Below are positions 1 through 5,714 of a stretch of 41,641 bases of DNA, in pieces. Source of the stretch: a virus. The position numbers were made by a program, and so were the translations under genes. How positions within the stretch are numbered: position 1 is the stretch's first letter; each line of letters starts with the position of its first letter. The notes under the pieces were generated by a model. That model had not been told where the DNA came from. It saw only the letters and a program-made list of their open reading frames with translations, and did not search any database. The stretch covers positions 1-41,641 of IMG/VR virus record IMGVR_UViG_3300034358_000013; one strand, written 5' to 3'.

Positions 1-2
1 CG

Positions 3-236
3 ACACGCAACCGGTGCTCGATCATTCGCGAGGCTGAAATCGCAGCGTTGGCTGCGGACGGAATTATCGTCATGAACGGCAAGACGTTCACGGTGCCGCT
101 CCCTGAGTCCCGAACGTTGCAGACCCTCAGCGACGACGAAGTGAAGTATTTGGCTGAAACTCACAAGGGTGAGAAACGCGGTTCGGTGTCGGCTGCACAG
201 GCGAAACGCGAATTAGCGCGACGTGCGAAAGCGTAA
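3..236 (+). CDS. Partial small hypothetical protein (5' end outside window)
   Basis: The reading frame is open from the left edge to the TAA at 234-236, so the gene probably begins upstream of the window. If it does not, internal starts are TTG at 48 or ATG at 72, the latter giving 54 residues (MNGKTFTVPL...). The visible protein ends in a basic helical segment rich in Lys, Arg and Ala. I do not recognise a family. A hammerhead ribozyme begins two bases after its stop codon, so its mRNA 3' end would be the ribozyme's stem III hairpin. Real coding is likely because the frame ends exactly at the conserved element, as the other genes upstream of these elements do. Confidence 0.6.
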   Translation, partial: TRNRCSIIREAEIAALAADGIIVMNGKTFTVPLPESRTLQTLSDDEVKYLAETHKGEKRGSVSAAQAKRELARRAKA

Positions 237-237
237 A

Positions 238-304
238 TGTCGAAACCCCCTCGCGAGGGGGTCTGCAACGATTGGTCCCGTTGCACTGATGATGACAGAC
301 CAAT
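238..304 (+). ncRNA. Type II hammerhead ribozyme, copy 1, with pseudoknot
   Basis: Order and spacing match a type II (stem II open) hammerhead. Stem II is UGUC 238-241 with GACA 294-297. Conserved GAAA is 242-245. Stem III pairs 246-250 with 257-261 around TCGCGA, closed by A245-U262. Predicted cleavage is after C263 (GUC). Stem I pairs 264-270 with 279-285 (7 bp). The CUGAUGA core is 286-292, with one extra U (293) before stem II. The stem I loop (271-277, ATTGGTC) is fully complementary to GACCAAT at 298-304, forming a 7-bp pseudoknot. The GAGAGAG ribosome-binding tract of the next gene follows immediately. Core motifs are identical in all five copies while the stems vary compensatorily. 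Confidence 0.9.
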
Positions 305-319
305 GAGAGAGAAAACGAC

Positions 320-775
320 ATGACGAAAGCACCACGCGAAGGTTCCCGCAAAGCACAGGTCTATGACGTGTTCTTCGATCGGGGGCTTGATGCAGCGATC
401 GCGTTCGCGCAAACGCTGGGCCTGAAAGAGGGCACAGTCAAATCATGGGCGGGGGGCTGGGCGAAGGGCACGAAGCAGGCGCACACCCCTGCGAAGGTCA
501 CGACTCCCAAGCTCGCAAAGACTCCCTTGAACGAACTACGCGGTCCCGACATGAACGGCCCTGCGGCCGTCGGCTACAAGGGTTGCGTATTGCGCGAACG
601 AATGATGGTGGTCGAGATCGGGGTCGGCAAAAAACGTCCTGGTCGGATCGTGCAATTGGGGGGCCAACAATCGGGCGTCAAGTGGGACGTCGATACGCTC
701 CCGGTTTTGTTCGTGAGCAATTCATACCTCGCTCCCCTCGACACGACGACGAAGAAGGAGCGGGTGAGGCTATGA
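320..775 (+). CDS. Hypothetical protein with N-terminal helix-turn-helix-like segment
   Basis: 151 residues. ATG at 320 follows a GAGAGAG purine tract placed just after the pseudoknot strand of hammerhead copy 1. Residues about 10-45 (KAQVYDVFFDRGLDAA ... LGLKEGTVKSWAGGW) look like a small helix-turn-helix, suggesting DNA binding. The middle is rich in Thr, Pro and Lys. The second half (PAAVGYKGCVLRERMMVVEI...) could be a small beta-barrel. The C-terminus is the basic string KKERVRL, similar to two other early or mid proteins here. It overlaps the next gene by 4 bases (ATGA). Function unknown; a DNA-binding role is inference. Confidence 0.75.
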   Translation: MTKAPREGSRKAQVYDVFFDRGLDAAIAFAQTLGLKEGTVKSWAGGWAKGTKQAHTPAKVTTPKLAKTPLNELRGPDMNGPAAVGYKGCVLRERMMVVEIGVGKKRPGRIVQLGGQQSGVKWDVDTLPVLFVSNSYLAPLDTTTKKERVRL

Positions 776-1194
776 CAGGGAGGTTTGATCATATGAAAGC
801 GCGAGTCCGATTGGACGAGGAGTTGAACGCGGTCGAGCGTGCCGATAATTTTTCGAGCGCGGACGGCCTGATCAAATACGAAGAATGGGAAGAGCGTGTG
901 TTCCTCGCGTCGATCAAGTACAGTGTCAACATCCCCCTCGGGCGGGGCAAGGTCGACACGAAATGGTACCGAACGTATCCCGAGGCGATGTTGATCGCGA
1001 TGCACACTCCTCGCGGCATCCTGTATGCGACGACGCAATCAGGGCGCTCAGTGTGCATCACGCGCAAGGACTACGAGAAATACCTGGGGGTCTACAACAA
1101 GGCCACGGGTCAAAATTTGCAAATGCCGCGCGACCCCTTGAAGCAAGAGGCCGTGCGGACTCACAAGCGCAGTCGGGTTCGGGTGCGGTTGTGA
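772..1194 (+). CDS. Hypothetical protein, about 140 aa
   Basis: I chose ATG 772 because it overlaps the upstream stop as ATGA and is preceded by AAGGAG. An equally good alternative is ATG 793, which has GGGAGG 12 bases upstream and gives MKARVRLDEELNAVERA. The protein is mixed alpha/beta and charged, with a GILYATTQSGRSVCITRKDYEKYLG segment (split here: residues near 87-110) that looks like a compact domain. It ends in the basic tail RSRVRVRL. I do not recognise a family. It is translationally coupled to the preceding gene, and hammerhead copy 2 starts two bases past its stop. Confidence 0.72.
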   Translation: MTGRFDHMKARVRLDEELNAVERADNFSSADGLIKYEEWEERVFLASIKYSVNIPLGRGKVDTKWYRTYPEAMLIAMHTPRGILYATTQSGRSVCITRKDYEKYLGVYNKATGQNLQMPRDPLKQEAVRTHKRSRVRVRL

Positions 1195-1196
1195 CG

Positions 1197-1271
1197 TGTC
1201 GAAACTCCCGCGCGCAAATGCGCGGGGGTCTGCAACGATTGGTCCCGTTGCACTGATGATGACAGACCAAT
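1197..1271 (+). ncRNA. Type II hammerhead ribozyme, copy 2, with pseudoknot
   Basis: Stem II 1197-1200 with 1261-1264. GAAA 1201-1204. Stem III 1205-1213 with 1220-1228 is 9 bp with one G-U pair, and its sequence is quite different from copy 1. Cleavage is predicted after C1230. Stem I 1231-1237 with 1246-1252. Core CUGAUGA 1253-1259 with extra U1260. Pseudoknot 1238-1244 with 1265-1271 (7 bp). The last base of the pseudoknot strand is within an in-frame ATG at 1270, which could mislead start calling; the real start of the next gene is 1285 after GAGGAGAGA. Confidence 0.9.
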
Positions 1272-1284
1272 GAGGAGAGAGAAA

Positions 1285-1635
1285 ATGAAAGCGACATTTG
1301 CATTACTGATCCGCAAGCTCGAAAGTAAAATTACCGCCGCGCGTGCCGAGCCGAACGACAAGGGGTTCTACCTTGTCAACGTCACCGGGGGTTGGGTCGT
1401 CGTGCGCGACCCCGTCGATGGCAAGTACCTGTTCGATCGCGCGGGCGCAGGGGTCGGTTATCGTTTCGAGAAACAACACGAAGCGATGCAAGCCGGCAAC
1501 ATGTGGAACGCATGCTTGCAGTCCGAACAGCTCGACGCTGATTGCGCTGTGATGTCATACGATCACAAGCACTACATGCAGAAGCATATCACGCATTGCG
1601 AGCGCAAGCTTGCAGTGCTCCGCATTGCAGCCTGA
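1285..1635 (+). CDS. Hypothetical protein, 116 aa
   Basis: ATG 1285 is chosen over the in-frame ATG at 1270 because 1270 lies inside the ribozyme pseudoknot strand and GAGGAGAGA sits at ideal distance before 1285. The N-terminus MKATFALLIRKLESKITAAR is a short amphipathic helix. A beta-rich region with VTGGWVVVRDPVDGKYLF follows, then a His/Tyr-rich stretch (SYDHKHYMQKHITHCERK). That stretch could bind metal, but no known zinc motif is complete. No family recognised. It heads a three-gene block that ends at hammerhead copy 3. Confidence 0.75.
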   Translation: MKATFALLIRKLESKITAARAEPNDKGFYLVNVTGGWVVVRDPVDGKYLFDRAGAGVGYRFEKQHEAMQAGNMWNACLQSEQLDADCAVMSYDHKHYMQKHITHCERKLAVLRIAA

Positions 1636-1647
1636 GGAGAAACGAAC

Positions 1648-1893
1648 ATGAGTAAAGGTCCTGGTCCCTACACGGTTCAATTCAACGAACCGCAACGTGA
1701 CATGATCGCCCAGCTATTCGCTCTGGTTGATGAGTCTCGCGTCGTCAAGATTTCTGACGGCGTGAACGACGCTGACGCGACATATCGAATGCTCAAGGAG
1801 GCGTTCGCAGCACTCCCTGACGACGACGCAGCGATCCACAAGCGCTACGGCGAGGAGCACGCGCTCAACTGCATTCACGGGTTCGCGATATGA
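1648..1893 (+). CDS. Hypothetical protein, 81 aa
   Basis: A small acidic, mainly helical protein. ATG 1648 lies 12 bases after the upstream stop with TGAGGAGAAACGAAC before it, a clear ribosome-binding site. Residues about 5-40 (PYTVQFNEPQRDMIAQLFA...) look like a helix-forming segment and the remainder is acidic. No motif identifies a function. It overlaps the next gene by 4 bases at 1890-1893, so the two are probably translationally coupled. Confidence 0.72.
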   Translation: MSKGPGPYTVQFNEPQRDMIAQLFALVDESRVVKISDGVNDADATYRMLKEAFAALPDDDAAIHKRYGEEHALNCIHGFAI

Positions 1894-2252
1894 TTGAGTT
1901 CAAAGCGAAGAACGCAATATGCAAGGGCTACACGATCACGGTGCCGGGCAATAAGGGCGAGGAAGAACTCGTGATCATTTGCTCCCCCGGCCAGGACATG
2001 AAGTGGCGCGTCGTGATCGTCGCGGCGTCGGTTGATGGGGGCATGCAGATGCTCTACAACACGACCGCATTTAAGAGGGGCAGCGATCTCCCTGATCAAC
2101 AGACTGTGCTCTCAAAGATCCACACCATCGTGTTGACGTGGGCGCGAGGGGGAATACAGCCGACGGAAAAACAGAATGCGAGAGTCTATAGTGAGGTCAG
2201 TAAGCTCATGAAGCGCATTTACAAGTTTTATTGTTGGCACTGCGAAGCGTGA
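1890..2252 (+). CDS. Hypothetical protein, 120 aa
   Basis: ATG 1890 overlaps the previous stop (ATGA). The N-terminal half alternates short hydrophobic beta strands (ELVIIC, WRVVIVAASVDGG), as in a small beta-sandwich or barrel. The C-terminal third is basic and helical (KLMKRIYKFYCWHCEA) and ends with a C-x2-H-C cluster. I do not recognise a family. Hammerhead copy 3 begins directly after its stop codon at 2252. Confidence 0.72.
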   Translation: MIEFKAKNAICKGYTITVPGNKGEEELVIICSPGQDMKWRVVIVAASVDGGMQMLYNTTAFKRGSDLPDQQTVLSKIHTIVLTWARGGIQPTEKQNARVYSEVSKLMKRIYKFYCWHCEA

Positions 2253-2323
2253 TGTCGAAACCCCCGCACGATCGCGGGGGTCTGCGGGTAATGGTCCCCC
2301 CGCACTGATGATGACAGACCAAT
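2253..2323 (+). ncRNA. Type II hammerhead ribozyme, copy 3, with pseudoknot
   Basis: Stem II 2253-2256 with 2313-2316. GAAA 2257-2260. Stem III 2261-2267 with 2274-2280. Cleavage predicted after C2282. Stem I is UGCGGG 2283-2288 with CCCGCA 2299-2304, replacing UGCAACG/CGUUGCA of copies 1-2 by compensatory changes while keeping the 22-base hairpin length. Core 2305-2311 with extra U2312. Pseudoknot TGGTC 2292-2296 with GACCA 2317-2321. The DUF932 gene starts 15 bases after the element with GAGAGAG between. Confidence 0.9.
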
Positions 2324-2337
2324 GAGAGAGAACGAAG

Positions 2338-3297
2338 ATGGCACACAAGGTGGAGACGATGGCATACGCGAACGAAGTTCCGTGGCACGGTCTCGGCAAC
2401 AATGTTGCGGCTGATATGACTCCGGAACAAATGATGGTTGCGTCAGGGACCGACTGGACGGTCTCGAAGCGTCAGGTTCACTTCCCCGACACAGCGGGCA
2501 AGCTGATCCAGGCGAAGGGCGAGTTCGTGATTGCGCGCGACACGGACGACAAGGTCCTGACGACGGTCGGTTCAACATACACGCCGATGCAGAACAAGGA
2601 CATGTTTGACTTCTTCAAAAAGTTCACCGAGGCCGGTGGCATGACGATGGAGACGGCCGGTTCGTTGGCCGAGGGCAAATACGTCTGGGCCCTTGCGCGC
2701 ATCGGCAAGGACTTCAAGATCGGCACGGGCAAGGGGGCCGACGAGATCAGACCCTATCTCCTGATCATGTCGCCTCACGTTCACGGCAAGGCCCTGATCA
2801 TGCAGTATACGCCCATTCGCGTAGTCTGTTGGAACACGTTGTCGATGGCGCTTGGGTCTGATCTCAAGGGCAACAAGCACGGGTTCAAAATGGCGCACTC
2901 CCGCAAATGGGAAGTCGTCAAGGAAGAGGCCGAGGCGGTGCTCGGCTTGTCGATTAAACAGACCGACGAGTTCAAGGGGGCCGCAACGCTCCTCGCGAAG
3001 GCGAAGGCGAGCAAGGACCAGACTGAGGAGTTCTTCCTCAAGGTCCTGCAAATGAAACCTGACGCGAAGAAGACTCCGATCGCGTTGCCGAAGTTTCGCG
3101 CGGCTCTCGAGCATGCTCCGGGGTCGATGCTGACGACGGCGAAGGGCACCTGGTGGGGTGCGTTGAACGCAGTCACCTATGTCGTCGACCATGAACTGGG
3201 CAAGGACAAGGAGACGTCATTGCGAGGAGCGTGGATCGGCAATCACTCGAAGACGAAACGTCGCGCGCTCGAGCTCGCGATGGACTACGCGAAGTAA
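2338..3297 (+). CDS. DUF932 family phage/plasmid-like protein (TIGR03299-like)
   Basis: 319 residues, the usual length for this family. The N-terminus HKVETMAYANEVPWHGLG is diagnostic of the phage/plasmid-like TIGR03299/DUF932 family (Met...PWHGLG). The internal segment TPIRVVCWNTLSMAL and the C-terminal RRALELAMDYA also fit. Members occur widely in phages and plasmids near early or replication genes and their biochemical role is unknown. ATG 2338 is preceded by GAGAGAGAACGAAG right after hammerhead copy 3. The gene is followed by a terminator-like GC hairpin at 3318-3339 and two small genes before hammerhead copy 4. Confidence 0.88.
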   Translation: MAHKVETMAYANEVPWHGLGNNVAADMTPEQMMVASGTDWTVSKRQVHFPDTAGKLIQAKGEFVIARDTDDKVLTTVGSTYTPMQNKDMFDFFKKFTEAGGMTMETAGSLAEGKYVWALARIGKDFKIGTGKGADEIRPYLLIMSPHVHGKALIMQYTPIRVVCWNTLSMALGSDLKGNKHGFKMAHSRKWEVVKEEAEAVLGLSIKQTDEFKGAATLLAKAKASKDQTEEFFLKVLQMKPDAKKTPIALPKFRAALEHAPGSMLTTAKGTWWGALNAVTYVVDHELGKDKETSLRGAWIGNHSKTKRRALELAMDYAK

Positions 3298-3317
3298 TCA
3301 CTGACGACGCATTGCAG

Positions 3318-3339
3318 GGGGCCGCGATCGTGCGGCCCC
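3318..3339 (+). terminator. GC-rich hairpin after DUF932 gene (terminator-like, family 1)
   Basis: GGGGCCGC 3318-3325 pairs perfectly with GCGGCCCC 3332-3339 around a 6-base loop, followed by only two T residues. It lies 20 bases after the DUF932 stop and before the next small gene. Two near-copies of this hairpin occur at 21217-21241 and 37412-37432, also between genes. The weak T-tract makes it an attenuator or mRNA-stabilising stem as plausibly as a full intrinsic terminator. Confidence 0.5.
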
Positions 3340-3363
3340 TTCAACCTGTCGGAGCGAGACAGC

Positions 3364-3519
3364 ATGTCAGACTACGAACGGATCGAACTCGAACTCGCAA
3401 TCATCATGACCCAGCTCATGAAACGCGCGGTTCAGAAAGTGCGAGAACAACAGCTGGGCGAAGCGTTCAAGGACCTACCGACCAGCCCCCCATTAGCACC
3501 AACAGGAGATGAGAAATGA
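3364..3519 (+). CDS. Small hypothetical protein, 51 aa
   Basis: ATG 3364 has GGAG eight bases upstream. The protein begins MSDYERIELELAII and is a single predicted amphipathic helix over residues 1-35, followed by a Pro-rich tail (PTSPPLAPTGDEK). Its stop TGA at 3517-3519 overlaps the ATG of the secreted protein at 3516 (ATGA), which supports real translation. No family recognised. Confidence 0.6.
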   Translation: MSDYERIELELAIIMTQLMKRAVQKVREQQLGEAFKDLPTSPPLAPTGDEK

Positions 3520-3830
3520 AGCAAGCACTCGTGGTCGCGGTCGTACTGATCGCGACGGCAGCCCAAGCCGAGGTCGTAACGACGACGACCAAATGCGCGC
3601 GCAATTACTACACCGGTCTTGAATGTCGCACGACGACGTTGACCGGCACCGATGCGCCGAACTCCCCTCGACACAAGACCCGCGCGGAGATCGAACAGGA
3701 CGCGCGCGACGCGGCCGAACGTGCGGCCAAGTGGGAGTCGTTTTGCAAGCCGACTCCTGTCGTCGGCGACGATGGACTGACGCGCATCAAATACGCGCAC
3801 AAGAACTGCGACATCGGACGCGCCGAATGA
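3516..3830 (+). CDS. Small secreted protein with Sec signal peptide
   Basis: 104 residues. The N-terminus (Met-Lys, then a hydrophobic run VVAVVLIATA and AQA before Glu20) is a classical signal peptide with a signal peptidase I site after AQA. The mature part is about 85 residues with four Cys that could form two disulfides in the periplasm (KCARNYYTGLEC and later FCKPT, KNCDIG). The middle is a charged helix (RAEIEQDARDAAERAAK). A periplasmic location suggests a role in superinfection exclusion or host-envelope interference, but this is inference. GGAGATGAGAA precedes ATG 3516. Hammerhead copy 4 follows immediately after the stop. Confidence 0.78.
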   Translation: MKQALVVAVVLIATAAQAEVVTTTTKCARNYYTGLECRTTTLTGTDAPNSPRHKTRAEIEQDARDAAERAAKWESFCKPTPVVGDDGLTRIKYAHKNCDIGRAE

Positions 3831-3831
3831 A

Positions 3832-3899
3832 GTCGAAACTCCCGCTCGCATGCGGGGGTCTGCGGAGCATGAGCAACCCGCACTGATGATGACAGCTCA
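3832..3899 (+). ncRNA. Type II hammerhead ribozyme, copy 4, with altered pseudoknot pair
   Basis: Stem II is shorter, GUC 3832-3834 with GAC 3891-3893. GAAA 3835-3838. Stem III 3839-3845 with 3852-3858. Cleavage predicted after C3860. Stem I 3861-3865 with 3878-3882. Core 3883-3889 with extra U3890. The pseudoknot has changed on both sides to TGAGC 3870-3874 with GCTCA 3895-3899, instead of TGGTC/GACCA in copies 1-3. This double change is strong covariation evidence that the loop really pairs with the region beside the ribosome-binding site. Confidence 0.88.
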
Positions 3900-3920
3900 C
3901 TTTGAGAGAGAGAGAAGCAA

Positions 3921-4319
3921 ATGGCAAAACCGTTGATGATGACGATCCAGGTCGAGGAGATTGCATTCGGAAAAGTCTTCCGAACTCTCGACACAATGCC
4001 GGGCGTCATCGCGATCAACCTGCACGGGTCTGGTCCCAAGGAGCAGACCACGTCGTCGCCCCCGCGTCGAACCGGCGGTGCGACCGTGGAGTGCCTGATC
4101 CTCGGAGCACTCCGCGAAACGAAAGTCCCCTTGACCCGCACAACGCTAACCGAAGTGATTGTACAGGGGGGCAAGGCCGCGTCCTCGTTCCAGGACGCGA
4201 TCAGCAAGCTGGTCAAAAAGAAACACGTCACAAAGGGAGTTGACGGCAACTACAAGATCACGGCCGCCGGCTCGAAGCGATACGAGTCGGCGTGCGAGCT
4301 CGAAGCGGAGGCTGCGTAA
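3921..4319 (+). CDS. Hypothetical protein with winged-helix-like C-terminus
   Basis: 132 residues. ATG 3921 follows a GAGAGAGAGAGAAG tract. Residues about 55-125 (TVECLILGALRETKVPLTRTTL ... AISKLVKKKHVTKG, then GNYKITAAGSKRYES) have the helix, helix, recognition-helix and beta-wing rhythm of a winged helix with the usual 'G.Y.lT..G...' wing. This suggests a small DNA-binding regulator. The stop at 4319 directly abuts the ATG of the next, also HTH-containing, gene at 4320. The two may act together as regulators; that is inference. Confidence 0.75.
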   Translation: MAKPLMMTIQVEEIAFGKVFRTLDTMPGVIAINLHGSGPKEQTTSSPPRRTGGATVECLILGALRETKVPLTRTTLTEVIVQGGKAASSFQDAISKLVKKKHVTKGVDGNYKITAAGSKRYESACELEAEAA

Positions 4320-4655
4320 ATGGCAAAGAAAACAACACGCATCGGCGTGTATCGAACGTACCGGTTCATCGACAAGGACCCGGTGATCGACAAGATCCGC
4401 ACGGTGCTGCAGGACGAGGGCTTCGATAAGAAGCGTCACGTCGTCAGCCGCATGTCAGGGGTGTCCCCCTCGACATTGGCGAACTGGTTCGAGGGAGCGA
4501 CGAAGCGCCCTCAACACGCGACGCTCGCGGCCGTCATCACGGCGGTCGGCTACGAGTTCACATTCAGCAAGACCCGTGAGATCGACGAGCAGGAAGAGCT
4601 CGACAAGGCGAAGGCGTTTCGCAAGCGTCAATTGGAGGCACTGAAAAAGAAATGA
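4320..4655 (+). CDS. HTH (Cro/CI-like) DNA-binding protein
   Basis: 111 residues. Residues about 35-80 (KKRHVVSRMSGVSPSTLANWF ... TLAAVITAVGYEFTF) form a lambda-repressor-like helix-turn-helix. The SGVSPSTLANWFEG recognition region and the AVITAVGYEF closing helix are typical of XRE-family proteins. The C-terminal tail is a charged coiled-coil-like helix (EQEELDKAKAFRKRQLEALKKK). It probably binds DNA as a repressor or activator in the early region; targets are unknown. The start abuts the preceding stop and its end overlaps the next gene (ATGA at 4652). Confidence 0.8.
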   Translation: MAKKTTRIGVYRTYRFIDKDPVIDKIRTVLQDEGFDKKRHVVSRMSGVSPSTLANWFEGATKRPQHATLAAVITAVGYEFTFSKTREIDEQEELDKAKAFRKRQLEALKKK

Positions 4656-4837
4656 AACCTGATCCCCTGAAAGTCGGCGACAAGGTGCGTTCGAAGAACG
4701 CATTGCCGCACACCAAGCCTGGCGTGATTGAGGAGCTGCGAGTTCGCGGTATGTCTGATTGCGCACTCGTTCGGTACCCCGGTTCGCATGATGCAATCAC
4801 TGTCATTCGTGCGCACCTGATCAAAGTTGACGAGTAA
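4652..4837 (+). CDS. Small protein with SH3/KOW-like barrel, 61 aa
   Basis: ATG 4652 overlaps the HTH gene stop (ATGA). The sequence PLKVGDKVRSKNALPHTKPGVIEELRV resembles the first strands of small SH3-like barrels (KVGDKV ... GVIEEL ... CALVRYPG ... HLIKVDE), a pattern seen in many phage proteins of 60-70 residues with no known role. No catalytic motif is present. Hammerhead copy 5 begins within the last bases of the stop codon region. Confidence 0.72.
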   Translation: MKPDPLKVGDKVRSKNALPHTKPGVIEELRVRGMSDCALVRYPGSHDAITVIRAHLIKVDE

Positions 4838-4901
4838 GTCGAAACCCCCTCGCGAGGGGGTCTGTCACGATTGAGCCCGTAGCACTGATGATGACAGCTC
4901 A
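4838..4901 (+). ncRNA. Type II hammerhead ribozyme, copy 5, with pseudoknot
   Basis: Stem II GUC 4838-4840 with GAC 4893-4895. GAAA 4841-4844. Stem III 4845-4849 with 4856-4860 (same as copy 1). Cleavage predicted after C4862. Stem I 4863-4869 with 4878-4884 contains a C4866-A4881 mismatch and a U-G pair, so it may be the weakest copy. Core 4885-4891 with extra U4892. Pseudoknot TGAGC 4872-4876 with GCTCA 4897-4901. An in-frame ATG at 4888 lies inside the core; the real downstream start is 4921. Confidence 0.85.
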
Positions 4902-4920
4902 CGTTTCTGGAGAGAGACAA

Positions 4921-5178
4921 ATGACGTTACTATCCCACAAGAACATGATCGCGCACGCCCTGTTGACTGATCAAGGGGCCGCGGTTCATGCCTACAACCC
5001 CGCCGATCACGACGACGGCGACCCGGAGAACGGTCCCGGGTGCTGGGGGTTCCCCGCGTTCGACGTGTACAGCACCGACTCGCATGACATCGTGGTCAAT
5101 CACAATGGACTAATCGACGGCATGAGCCTGATCGATTGGGACGAGTTTCGATACCTCGAGAAGGAGGGCATGCTGTGA
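4921..5178 (+). CDS. Hypothetical protein, 85 aa
   Basis: ATG 4921 is chosen because GGAGAGAGACAA lies just before it; the longer frame from 4888 would start inside the ribozyme core. The protein is acidic with many Asp/Gly and aromatic residues (HDDGDPENGPGCWGFPAFDVY). That suggests a compact beta-rich domain, perhaps metal-binding. No family recognised. Its stop overlaps the next gene's GTG (GTGA at 5175). Confidence 0.7.
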   Translation: MTLLSHKNMIAHALLTDQGAAVHAYNPADHDDGDPENGPGCWGFPAFDVYSTDSHDIVVNHNGLIDGMSLIDWDEFRYLEKEGML

Positions 5179-5714
5179 AGAAGCGAGTGACAGTGACCCT
5201 GACGTTCGAACTCGACACGATGAAGTACCCACTCCGGCAATGGTTCCTGATATTCAATCAGCACATGGTCGACGTGCTGCGACATATCAACACGAACCCC
5301 AAGCTGGGAACGCTGATCGGGGCGACGAGTCAATTCGACGCCCTGAACCCACAACGTCTCGACCATCGCGCGGCCGGTCCTGCGAAGGCGGACCTGCCCA
5401 AGGTGTTCACGTTCTGCGCGTTGTGCCCAAACACGTCATGGTGCCGCACGCAAGGCCAATGCGTTCGCGCGGAGAAGGTGCGAGCGACGGGTTCGATCGA
5501 ACACCTGACGCGGGAGACGGTCAACACGCGACCGATAACCCCGATCGACGAACCGACGCTCAACAAGATCATCCGCGAGCTCAACGAAGAAGAGCTTGCA
5601 CGTCGACCCATCAAGAAGAACCCGGGACGCGCTGCCCCGGGCACAACGAACGTCAAACCCAAGGTCCCGTTTGCAGGGTCCGAAAAGCCGCGTAGCAGGA
5701 GTAAGCGCAAATGA
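5175..5714 (+). CDS. Hypothetical protein with Cys4 zinc-finger-like cluster
   Basis: 179 residues from GTG 5175, which overlaps the upstream stop (GTGA) and has AAGGAGG seven bases before it. Residues about 85-105 contain FCALCPNTSWC followed by QCVRAEK, giving a C-x2-C-x6-C-x5-C arrangement that could hold zinc. The N-terminus KKRVTVTLTFELDTMKYPL is beta-strand-like. The C-terminal 45 residues are basic and disordered (KKNPGRAAPG ... KPRSRSKRK), fitting nucleic-acid binding. Function unknown. Confidence 0.7.
   Translation: MKKRVTVTLTFELDTMKYPLRQWFLIFNQHMVDVLRHINTNPKLGTLIGATSQFDALNPQRLDHRAAGPAKADLPKVFTFCALCPNTSWCRTQGQCVRAEKVRATGSIEHLTRETVNTRPITPIDEPTLNKIIRELNEEELARRPIKKNPGRAAPGTTNVKPKVPFAGSEKPRSRSKRK

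Noticed and set aside
445-1194. Long frame from 445 (249 codons) as the real gene
   Set aside because: The first 109 codons overlap the 320-775 gene out of frame and are Arg/Gly-rich shadow sequence. ATG 772 or 793 have proper ribosome-binding sites.
1886-1897. A further TATGATTG match at 1888
   Set aside because: Only the last 8 bases match the 12-mer and it overlaps the gene start itself. An 8-mer is expected by chance in a window of this size.
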